A DNA stretch of 40,682 bases from an uncultured Lachnospiraceae bacterium. GTDB lineage: Bacteria; Bacillota; Clostridia; Lachnospirales; Lachnospiraceae. A program made the position numbers and the translations under genes. The stretch's first letter is position 1. Each line of letters opens with the position of its first letter. Positions 8,665 to 15,698 of the stretch are shown here, piece after piece. Location: contig CADAIL010000021.1 in the NCBI GenBank assembly GCA_902788035.1, positions 1 to 40,682 on the forward strand, written 5' to 3'. The notes under the pieces are model-generated. The model searched no databases and had not been told where the DNA came from. It was given only the letters and a program-made list of their open reading frames with translations.

Positions 8665-9439
8665 TCTGATTGCCGTGGCTCTTGTTATAGCAGGGACATG
8701 CATGATGCTTTTTTCAGCATTTTTCCTGCTCAGGTATCGTTCCAATACCAGAGATATGGATGACAATTCCAGAGAGCTGCTCAGAGAACTTGAAAGAATA
8801 ATACCAAGGGATCCTGTTATGACACAGGATCCTGTTTATAAAGATGCGGACAGTGTGCCGGCTGTCGAGATCAAGGGCATATCCTGTATCGGTATCCTGA
8901 AGGTTCCGAAGCTGGGTCTTGAACTGCCTGTCGCCAACAGTGGCTCCGATATCGGCTTCACGCCGATCCACATTTCGGGCACGCCGAATTCAACGGATTT
9001 TGTGATCGAGGCCCTTGGCTATTCTTCGCAGTTCGGTCAGCTTTCTCAGTTGGAATTGAAGGACAATCTGGTATTTGTCGATCTCTACGGGTATCAGTAT
9101 TCTTATGAGATCACCGGTATTGTCAGCGGTACGAAAGAGCAGCTTCAGGCAATGGATGACGCCATGCTCGAAGGAACGGACAGTTCCGAATCCGGGCTGG
9201 CGGCTGCGATCGTAGAAACAGAGCAGCAGCCGGAAGAAGAGGAGGACGATACGATCCAGAATCTGCCCGGCGTAGAGACAGTTACAGGGAATGACGATAA
9301 AAAAAATGAGAACGAGGTGAAAGTGGAGCAAAAGACCCCGGAGCTCATATTAAAGTATCGGAAAAGCCTTATGACCTATGTCAGGGTCGCAGGATTGTTA
9401 AGAACTGAAGATGAAGAAAATCAGGAAGCGGCGGGGTGA
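8639..9439 (+). CDS. sortase-like protein lacking catalytic His and Cys
   Basis: A 266-residue membrane protein with one N-terminal transmembrane helix (~9-32). The outside part follows the sortase fold: ISCIGILKVPKLGLELPV (81-98) is the first sortase strand pair, and DFVIEALGYSSQFGQLSQL (120-138) matches the usual LVIAGHNYxxHFGxL segment. Here the catalytic His position is Leu126. The final strands (ELILKYRKSLMTYVRV) match the region that normally contains the TxTC motif, but no Cys is there; the only cysteines are C21 in the membrane helix and C83. A ~40-residue acidic insertion (EQQPEEEEDD ...) precedes these strands. It should not be a transpeptidase. Its place between two sortase substrates suggests a chaperone, adaptor or regulator of anchoring, which is inference. 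Confidence 0.75.
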   Translation: MRMMKQARNLIAVALVIAGTCMMLFSAFFLLRYRSNTRDMDDNSRELLRELERIIPRDPVMTQDPVYKDADSVPAVEIKGISCIGILKVPKLGLELPVANSGSDIGFTPIHISGTPNSTDFVIEALGYSSQFGQLSQLELKDNLVFVDLYGYQYSYEITGIVSGTKEQLQAMDDAMLEGTDSSESGLAAAIVETEQQPEEEEDDTIQNLPGVETVTGNDDKKNENEVKVEQKTPELILKYRKSLMTYVRVAGLLRTEDEENQEAAG

Positions 9440-9457
9440 TCCTGCCGCTGCTTTTTT
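9427..9457 (+). terminator. terminator overlapping the pseudo-sortase stop
   Basis: A 9-bp stem, AGCGGCGGG/CCTGCCGCT with one wobble pair, closes a 5-base loop containing the TGA stop and is followed by GCTTTTTT. Confidence 0.75.
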
Positions 9458-9550
9458 CCTGACATTTGCCCATTGCGCGCAAACCGGCATGATATTTTCA
9501 TGTTCGCCAATGTGCTGTGTGAGGAGTATTCGGCTTAAGATATAACTAGT

Positions 9551-9588
9551 CTAATACTCTTGTAAGTATTAGTGGACAATGGTAAAAT
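9551..9588 (+). promoter_or_regulatory. promoter with overlapping inverted repeat
   Basis: TTGTAA (9560-9565), a 17-base spacer and TAAAAT (9583-9588). The 8-bp inverted repeat CTAATACT/AGTATTAG (9551-9558 and 9565-9572) covers the -35 box and could be an operator. A second weaker candidate, TTGCAG (9622-9627) and CATAAT (9646-9651), lies closer to the gene. Confidence 0.5.
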
Positions 9589-9693
9589 AATATGGAATAT
9601 ATGAAGAACAATTTGCATATTTTGCAGAGCATTTAGAACATTTGCCATAATGTGCCAGATCAGATCTAAAACTAAGAGAAGCGAGGCATTAAT

Positions 9694-12072
9694 ATGAAGA
9701 AACAAGGTAAAAGACTGCTTTCCATGATAGCAGCGATGATTGTCGTGCTGACGACGGTTCTTGCCCCGGCAAGTGTCGCAGCGGCAGAAAAAGTTGATAC
9801 TTCTAAGAGCGGGAGCGCATCGCTTGTGCTCGAACTGCCGGGCGCCAGCGACAGCGTAAAGCTGTATCAGATTGCCGAATACGACAGCGATTCCAAGATT
9901 GTCATGAAGAAGGAGGCACAAGACCTCAAAGTGACAATTGATGGAAAGGAATCTGAGGCGACCCTCAGCCAGAAAGCGAAGACACTGACGGGGAAACTCA
10001 AGACCGTCGCAGCGACAGGCAAGACAGATGCCAAGTTAAGCGTCAAGTTCGATAAGCTTAAGCTCGGTTATTATCTTGTAGTAGTTGACAAGTGTGGGAG
10101 TGATTCCAAAAAGATTGAGGTAGCTCCTGTCATTGTCGCTGTACCGGCTGCGGAGAAATCCTCATGGAAGTATGATGTGGCGGTCAAGCTTAAAGGCCAG
10201 GAAGTTAAGACAACTCCGGTTCCTGCGACAACGACCCCGAAGGCGCCGACAAGTCCGGCGAAAGATGAGACGGTCGGGGCGGATGATGAATCTAAAACGG
10301 ATTCAAGCATAACACCGTCGAGCCCGACACCGACAGAGGAGCCGACGGCAACGGAAATCCCGAGCCCGACACCGACGGAGACAGACACACCGAGCCCAAC
10401 TCCGATGGAGACAGAGACACCGAGTCCGACGCCGACGGAGGAGCCGACGGAGACGCCGAGTCCGACTCCGATGGTGACATTTACGCCGACCCCGACATTG
10501 ATGGCGACAGAGACGCCAACCCCGACACCGACGGATATGGAGGCTCCGACAGATAGCGCAACTCCGACACCGAGTGTGTCAGTGGCGCCGACAGATAGTG
10601 AAACACCGACTCCGGGTGTTACAGGTGAACCGACAGATAGTGAAACACCGACCCCGGGCGTGACGGGTAATCCGACAGATAGCGCAACTCCGACACCGGG
10701 TACCAACTCTGATGATTCTAACCCGGATTTCCCGCCGGATGACAGCTCAATCCCGGACATCACAGTTACACCGGATCCGAATATGTGGCAGATGTCTGTG
10801 ACAAAGTATTGGATCGACAAGAACAATATTGCGCTTCCGGCAACGGATGAGACTATACCGGATTCACTTTCAATACAGATCTGGAAGAAAGCGTCTGAGG
10901 ACGCAAAGTGGCAAAAAGTAGAGCTTGTTGACCTCACCGCCGAGAATAAATGGACGTATTCCTGGATGGCACCTGACGATGGCGCGACATGGACGGTCAC
11001 TGAAGATGTCGTACCGATCGGCTTTACTCAGATGACAATCAAGCAGAGTAAGAACACCGTCAAGAAGACGCTGGATTTCAAGGTCACCAACATGTCCAAT
11101 GCAGATGCGAAACCTGCACCGGTTCAGCTGAGTGTTGTCAAGTACTGGAAAGATAAGAACGGAAACGACCTCGATGATAAAGAAATCAAGGTTGAATCTC
11201 TTCCGATTCAGATTTACAGAAGAGAGAAAGACACGCAAGCCTGGAAACTCTTTAAGACTGCAGAGCTGACGGCAGAAAACGCATGGGAGTACCATTGGGG
11301 CGCAGCTGATGATGGCGCTTCCTGGACGGTCACAGAGAGGGATGTGCCGGAAGGCTACGTTCTTCAGACACCGATCAGGCTTGCCCATAATGCGGCTAAT
11401 ACGAAGCTTGAGTTCAGGGTGACGAATATTTCAACTACCGGCGAAGATACGCCACCGACAACACCACCGACAGGTACACCGCCGACGGATACGCCGACAC
11501 CGACACCAACTAAAAAGCCGACGAATACACCGACACCAACACCGACAAAGAAACCTAATCTATCGTTCAGCGTCGTGAAGAAGTGGCAGACCGCATCAGG
11601 CGGAACGCTGAGCAATTCACAGACCGGAGTGTCGAGTCTGACGGTTGATATTTATCGTAAGAGGCAGGGTGAGACAAGTTACACGAAGGTCGATTCAATA
11701 GAGCTTCTTCCGTCTAATAACTGGACGCATTCATGGACAGCACCGGATGACGGTTCGACCTGGACGGTAACGGAGCCAAGAATCCCGTCCGGCTACACGA
11801 AAGTTGGTATCACACAGACCAGTAATAGCACTGCACATACAAAGCTGTTTACAATTACCAATAAGAAGACGAGCAGCGGTAGTGATTCAGGCAGTAAGTC
11901 AGGATCGAGCAGTGTTACCCGCAAGGTGACAGCAACAGCGACGCCGAAGGTGACAGGGAAATCACGCACATCACCTAATACAGGCGATAATCAGAATATC
12001 TGGATCCCGATCATGACTATGTTCGGAGCGTCAGTTGTTCTGGTGGTGCTTGCAAGGAAGAGAGTAAGATAA
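9694..12072 (+). CDS. large Cna-B wall-anchored surface protein (second paralogue)
   Basis: A 792-residue protein with a signal peptide (cleavage near AAA, ~30) and a pilin-like N-terminal domain (SASLVLELPGASDSVKLYQI ... GYYLVVVDKC) closely related to that of the protein at 7519. A Pro-Thr-Glu repeat stalk follows (~185-355), then three Cna-B domains (~370-470, ~475-580 and ~625-725). Each has the Lys two residues before Trp (TKYW, VKYW, VKKW), the Glu in WTVTE and the Asn in VTN or ITN, consistent with self-made isopeptide bonds. A second short PT linker separates domains 2 and 3. The C-terminus has SPNTG (760-764), a hydrophobic helix and KRVR. The SPNTG motif again departs from LPXTG. A stalked adhesin or minor pilin is likely. 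Confidence 0.9.
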   Translation: MKKQGKRLLSMIAAMIVVLTTVLAPASVAAAEKVDTSKSGSASLVLELPGASDSVKLYQIAEYDSDSKIVMKKEAQDLKVTIDGKESEATLSQKAKTLTGKLKTVAATGKTDAKLSVKFDKLKLGYYLVVVDKCGSDSKKIEVAPVIVAVPAAEKSSWKYDVAVKLKGQEVKTTPVPATTTPKAPTSPAKDETVGADDESKTDSSITPSSPTPTEEPTATEIPSPTPTETDTPSPTPMETETPSPTPTEEPTETPSPTPMVTFTPTPTLMATETPTPTPTDMEAPTDSATPTPSVSVAPTDSETPTPGVTGEPTDSETPTPGVTGNPTDSATPTPGTNSDDSNPDFPPDDSSIPDITVTPDPNMWQMSVTKYWIDKNNIALPATDETIPDSLSIQIWKKASEDAKWQKVELVDLTAENKWTYSWMAPDDGATWTVTEDVVPIGFTQMTIKQSKNTVKKTLDFKVTNMSNADAKPAPVQLSVVKYWKDKNGNDLDDKEIKVESLPIQIYRREKDTQAWKLFKTAELTAENAWEYHWGAADDGASWTVTERDVPEGYVLQTPIRLAHNAANTKLEFRVTNISTTGEDTPPTTPPTGTPPTDTPTPTPTKKPTNTPTPTPTKKPNLSFSVVKKWQTASGGTLSNSQTGVSSLTVDIYRKRQGETSYTKVDSIELLPSNNWTHSWTAPDDGSTWTVTEPRIPSGYTKVGITQTSNSTAHTKLFTITNKKTSSGSDSGSKSGSSSVTRKVTATATPKVTGKSRTSPNTGDNQNIWIPIMTMFGASVVLVVLARKRVR
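10316..10704 (+). repeat. Pro-Thr-Glu coding repeats
   Basis: Short degenerate in-frame repeats of CCGACNCCGAC type encode PTPTE and then TDSETPTPGVTG units. They form the wall-spanning stalk of the surface protein and are a likely site of length variation between strains. Confidence 0.8.
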
Positions 12073-12092
12073 GAGAATAGCGGTTCAGCGAA

Positions 12093-12127
12093 AGACCATC
12101 CGGGTGATCTTGGATGGTCTTTCTTCG
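12093..12127 (+). terminator. terminator after the large surface protein
   Basis: A perfect 9-bp stem, AGACCATCC/GGATGGTCT, with a 10-base loop, followed by TTCTT. Confidence 0.75.
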
Positions 12128-12211
12128 CATGTGTTAAGCAGAATTGCCTGCATCGTGCAGGTTGGTTCCTAGATGTTCTGAATTCCGCTAGTTCGTACGT
12201 AGGGAATAGTA

Positions 12212-12252
12212 TTGACAAGTGCAATTATATTTTATAAAATATAATTGCACTT
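12212..12252 (+). promoter_or_regulatory. CDF promoter fused to a 36-bp perfect palindrome
   Basis: A consensus -35 TTGACA (12212-12217), a 17-base spacer and TAAAAT (12235-12240) form the promoter. A perfect palindrome of 36 bases (12217-12252; each arm starts AAGTGCAATTATATTTTA) covers the spacer and the -10, with its centre at 12234/12235. A dimeric or tetrameric metal-dependent repressor binding here would block RNA polymerase. The identity of the regulator is unknown. Confidence 0.7.
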
Positions 12253-12302
12253 AAGAAAAGTGCCATGCTAATCATTGAAACACTAATGGGAAAGGACTTG
12301 AC

Positions 12303-13439
12303 ATGCCAGTTGAAAAAAAGGATTCCGTGATGGAATCGCGGGAGAAGATAATTGTAAGGACCAGCATAATAGGAATAATTGCCAATGCCCTTCTGGCCGG
12401 CTTCAAAGCCTTCGTCGGAGTTGTCACAGGATCAATCGCAATTATATTGGATGCAGTCAATAATCTGAGTGATGCTCTTTCCTCGGTCATCACCATAATA
12501 GGAACCAAAATCGCTAATAAAGGACAGGATAAGGAGCACCCTCTCGGTCACGGCAGAGTTGAATATTTGACGGCAATGATTATCGCAGTCATCGTTCTCT
12601 ATGCCGGCATCACGTCTCTGAAAGAATCTGTGATGAAAATCATCCATCCCGAACTTCCGGAGTATACGACTGCTTCGCTGATCATTGTCGGTGCTGCTAT
12701 ATTTGTCAAGATTGTATTGGGTCTTTACGTGAAGCGCACCGGAGAGAGCGTTAAGTCAGAGTCTCTGATGAATTCAGGAGCGGATGCTCTGAATGACTCT
12801 ATTATTTCTGCTTCTACATTGGTCGCGGCAATTATATTCATTGTGACAGGGCTGAGCCTTGAAGCTTACCTCGGCGTGATTATCTCAATCATAATTATCA
12901 AGGCAGGTATAGAGATGCTGCAGAGCGCATATGACCAGATTGTAGGTGTCAGGATTGATGCTGAAATGGCAAGCGGGATCCGAAAGACTGTTTCCTCTGT
13001 TGAAGGTGTTTATGGAGTCTATGATTTGCTGCTCCATAATTACGGACCGGAATTCGTGTTGGGTTCTGTTCACATCGAGGTCCCGGACACTATGACTGCC
13101 GATAAAATCGACACCATTGAGCGAGAAATACAGGAGAAGGTGCTGCGCGAGAATAATGTTATTATGACCAGCGTCGGCATCTACTCGAGAAATACAACGA
13201 ATTCCCGCGCCGCTAACGTGAGAGCCAAAATCATCAAGATGCTGCGCGACCACGATTACATTCTGCAGATGCACGGCTTCTACTTCAATGAGGAGGAGAA
13301 GCGCATCCAGTTCGATGTCATCATTGATTTTGACGCGCCTGACCGCCTTGCTCTGTACAATCATATTGTGCAGGAGGTCCGGGAGGCTTATCCGGATTAT
13401 GAGGTCAATGTCGCTCTCGATGTTGATCTGACAGACTAA
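12303..13439 (+). CDS. cation diffusion facilitator, probable Mn(II) exporter
   Basis: A 378-residue CDF-family membrane transporter preceded by GGGAAAGGA. It has about six transmembrane helices in the first ~220 residues and a cytoplasmic ferredoxin-like domain (~225-378). The transport site reads N53-x-x-x-D57 (DAVNNLSD) in helix 2 and D161-x-x-x-D165 (DALND) in helix 5. An N/DxxxD pair is typical of manganese-exporting CDFs, whereas zinc exporters have histidines. The family loop EHPLGHGRVEYL follows helix 2. The C-terminal part is longer than the family minimum, extending past the usual domain by ~80 residues (RAANVRAKI ... VALDVD). It is a single-gene unit with its own palindromic promoter and a terminator. 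Mn specificity is inferred from motifs only. Confidence 0.88.
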   Translation: MPVEKKDSVMESREKIIVRTSIIGIIANALLAGFKAFVGVVTGSIAIILDAVNNLSDALSSVITIIGTKIANKGQDKEHPLGHGRVEYLTAMIIAVIVLYAGITSLKESVMKIIHPELPEYTTASLIIVGAAIFVKIVLGLYVKRTGESVKSESLMNSGADALNDSIISASTLVAAIIFIVTGLSLEAYLGVIISIIIIKAGIEMLQSAYDQIVGVRIDAEMASGIRKTVSSVEGVYGVYDLLLHNYGPEFVLGSVHIEVPDTMTADKIDTIEREIQEKVLRENNVIMTSVGIYSRNTTNSRAANVRAKIIKMLRDHDYILQMHGFYFNEEEKRIQFDVIIDFDAPDRLALYNHIVQEVREAYPDYEVNVALDVDLTD

Positions 13440-13515
13440 GTTTATGTCAGCTGACGCTGACCCGAATCCTGCTTCAAGTATCGCTGGCGAGACTTGAATT
13501 ATGAACTTTAGTCAC

Positions 13516-13567
13516 AAAGGCAGCTGAAGAGCTTCGAAAGCGGGCGTTCAGCTGCCTTTAATTTTGT
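13516..13567 (+). terminator. hairpin terminator after the CDF gene
   Basis: A 12-bp perfect stem, AAAGGCAGCTGA (13516-13527) with TCAGCTGCCTTT (13548-13559), closes a 20-base loop and is followed by the T-rich AATTTTGT. Confidence 0.6.
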
Positions 13568-13599
13568 GCTCAGATTTTCTACACAAATTTGACCTAATA

Positions 13600-13608
13600 T
13601 GCTAAAAT
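13600..13608 (+). promoter_or_regulatory. extended -10 promoter of a lipoprotein gene
   Basis: TG-C-TAAAAT forms an extended -10 about 75 bases before the start codon. No clear -35 box is seen. Confidence 0.35.
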
Positions 13609-13682
13609 GACTCTTGATGTGTGAGCATCTGGGGATTATATTAGTACGATATATGATATGTGTTTATAAGAGGTAAGGGAAA

Positions 13683-14951
13683 ATGATGAAGAAAAGAATG
13701 CTTGCGGTGGCGGTTTTGATGGCGGGAGTGCTGACATTTGCAGGATGCGGAAATTCAGGCAATAATACTGCTGAGGCGGATACATCCTCAGTCGAGTCGC
13801 AGGTCGTGCCTGCAGATAAGAGCTCGGTCGCAGCTCCGGCTGAGAGCGGTGTGGCGGCAGTTAGTACAGAGAGCGATTCTATTGCAGCGGACACGGAAAG
13901 CGTTCCGACGGAGTCCTCTGTTGCAGCGGCGGCGGAACCGGGCAGCAACTGGGAAGGCGAGAACATCGTGTTCCGGAGCCGCTTCGGTTATGAAATCCAG
14001 ATCCCGGCTGCCTGGGGCGGCAAATACGTTGCGGAAGACGAGTACGGCGGAGACGGCTTCTATGTTTCCGACCTGCAGGTCGTCGGACACAGCGGCATGC
14101 TGATGACAATCATGAAGGGAAGTCCGTCAGATATCGGTGAAACGAGCGCACTGATTCAGGAGCTTCCGGCACTCGCCGATGGTACGACTTTCTACGCAAT
14201 CATCCCGCAGAACAAACCTTATGAAGAAACGGAAGAGAATGAGGCGCTTTACACATCTCTGTCCCAGTATATCCCCGAGATCCTTCAGACATTCGGAGAT
14301 CCGAAGGAGGAAGAGGTGACTCCGGAACCGACAGAAGCTCCGGCTGATGAGTCCACTGTCGCGGCAGCGGATGAAAGCTCAGTAGCAGCTGCGAGTGAGA
14401 CAACAGAGAGCACTGTCCCGGCTGAAGAGAAGGAGTCCAAGCCGGACGAGGCGATTGAGGCTGAAGTTACCGAGAGCCCTGAGCCGACTAAGAAACCTCT
14501 TGCGCCGGGCAGCAACACAAAGTATCTGAGTGATCCGCTCAATCCGGCAACAGAGAATGTCATTGAAAATGATAACGACGACGGCACGTACTATTATGAA
14601 TCGAACATCGGCTATAATAATGGTGTGACTGCCATGGTGCGTAATCAGTGCCTCAGGAACCCGAACGGTCTGCTTACCGGCGCGGACCTTGCGAGAGAAG
14701 TTGTCAACAATGTATACGAGAATGAGAATACATCGGTGACTTACAGCGAAGGTTATTCCGGAGCGCTCGGCTATCCGTCATACCTGTGCACCTGGACTTA
14801 TGGCGGCGGTGCCCGCAAGGTAGAGGGTGTTGTCGTTGAGGCCGGCAGCTATGTATATGTCTACACAACAGACATGCAGTCGGATGTCTATGATTATTAT
14901 CAGAATGGGTTCCATTCAATGTTCACGACGCTGACACTGGAGAACAAGTAA
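13683..14951 (+). CDS. lipoprotein with two related globular domains and Ala/Ser/Glu linkers
   Basis: A 422-residue lipoprotein: MMKKR, a hydrophobic stretch and lipobox FAGC with the lipid Cys at 22, so it is anchored outside the membrane. Residues ~30-85 are a low-complexity linker with repeated SSVAA words. Residues ~88-200 form a globular part (ENIVFRSRFGYEIQIPAAWGG ... LPALADGTTFYAI), and ~215-280 a second linker with the same SSVAA words. Residues ~285-422 form a second globular part (YYYESNIGYNNGVTAMVRNQ ... SYVYVYTTDMQSDVYDYYQNGF). The pattern of the two globular parts recalls PsbP- or DUF1795-like lipoproteins, but no catalytic motif is visible. It is monocistronic, with a terminator on each side. 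Function unknown. Confidence 0.8.
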   Translation: MMKKRMLAVAVLMAGVLTFAGCGNSGNNTAEADTSSVESQVVPADKSSVAAPAESGVAAVSTESDSIAADTESVPTESSVAAAAEPGSNWEGENIVFRSRFGYEIQIPAAWGGKYVAEDEYGGDGFYVSDLQVVGHSGMLMTIMKGSPSDIGETSALIQELPALADGTTFYAIIPQNKPYEETEENEALYTSLSQYIPEILQTFGDPKEEEVTPEPTEAPADESTVAAADESSVAAASETTESTVPAEEKESKPDEAIEAEVTESPEPTKKPLAPGSNTKYLSDPLNPATENVIENDNDDGTYYYESNIGYNNGVTAMVRNQCLRNPNGLLTGADLAREVVNNVYENENTSVTYSEGYSGALGYPSYLCTWTYGGGARKVEGVVVEAGSYVYVYTTDMQSDVYDYYQNGFHSMFTTLTLENK

Positions 14952-14974
14952 TTAAAAGATGAGATTTGAGAGGA

Positions 14975-15008
14975 CTGACGCATTGGAAACGGTGCGTCAG
15001 TTTTTTTA
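14975..15008 (+). terminator. terminator after the lipoprotein gene
   Basis: A 9-bp stem, ACTGACGCA/TGCGTCAGT, with a 10-base loop, followed by TTTTTT. Confidence 0.85.
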
Positions 15009-15073
15009 ACGCATATCAGAGAAGCTTAGGCTGAAAAATCTTTAGAAGGAAAGAAACTATAGAATTTTTGTCC

Positions 15074-15128
15074 TTGACAATATACCCATAGGGGGTATAA
15101 TTGAATCAAAGATACCCCTGTGGGGTAT
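15074..15128 (+). promoter_or_regulatory. csoR promoter with two CsoR-type operators
   Basis: TTGACA (15074-15079), a 16-base spacer and TATAAT (15096-15101). Box 1, TATACCCATAGGGGGTATA (15081-15099), fills the spacer and part of the -10. Box 2, ATACCCCTGTGGGGTAT (15112-15128), is a perfect palindrome just downstream. Both match the C-tract/G-tract operator of copper-sensing CsoR repressors, so the operon should be self-repressed and induced by Cu(I). Confidence 0.85.
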
Positions 15129-15164
15129 ATGCCCTGCCGCGTGGCACTATAGGAGGAAGGCATA

Positions 15165-15554
15165 ATGCCTGATAAAACATTATATTCTTCATATGAAGCC
15201 GAGAATGTTAAAGCCGAGAACATAGAAACCGGGATCGTAGGCGCTGAGAACACTGAAGATATGTCAAATTGCTGCTGCCAAAAGAAAGTCCGCAATGAGA
15301 AGGAAATCAAGGATCTCATGAATCGGCTGAACCGAATCGAAGGTCAGATCCGGGGAATCAAGCGCATGCTTGAGGAGGACGCATACTGTATTGACATCAT
15401 CAATCAGGTGTCAGCTGCCAACTGCGCGCTCAACAGCTTTACCAAGGTCATTCTCGCCAACCACATTAAATCCTGCGTCGCAGAAGACGTGAAGGAAGGC
15501 AGTGAAGAAAAGCTCGACGAGCTGGTTAAAACCCTGCAGAAACTCATGAAATGA
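15165..15554 (+). CDS. csoR: copper-sensing repressor CsoR
   Basis: A 129-residue, all-helical DUF156-family repressor. The start follows AGGAGGAAGG. The Cu(I) ligand set of the family is present: C75 (DAYCIDII), H100 and C104 (NHIKSC). This separates it from nickel- and formaldehyde-sensing relatives. The DNA-contacting start of the fold (LMNRLNRIEGQIRGIKRML) is intact. An unusual N-terminal extension of ~40 residues contains a CCC run at 36-38 that could add metal binding. It lies downstream of two CsoR boxes and upstream of the copper ATPase, so it should repress both genes and release DNA when copper binds. Confidence 0.92.
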   Translation: MPDKTLYSSYEAENVKAENIETGIVGAENTEDMSNCCCQKKVRNEKEIKDLMNRLNRIEGQIRGIKRMLEEDAYCIDIINQVSAANCALNSFTKVILANHIKSCVAEDVKEGSEEKLDELVKTLQKLMK

Positions 15555-15698
15555 GTGGTAGTATCATGGCATAGTCTCAGATACCGCCATGTGACGGAAC
15601 ACTGTTAAGTGCACCATGACAGCAAAGACAGCCATGTCAGCATCATTGGAACCAACTCAAAGTGACAACGTTGTTAAGAAAGGTCAGAAAGAAACACT

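Noticed and set aside
10071..11000. 309-codon open frame on the minus strand inside the large surface protein gene
   Set aside because: It mirrors the Pro-Thr repeats (giving VGVGVSV runs) and has no ribosome binding site or natural start. It is a shadow of the repetitive coding strand.
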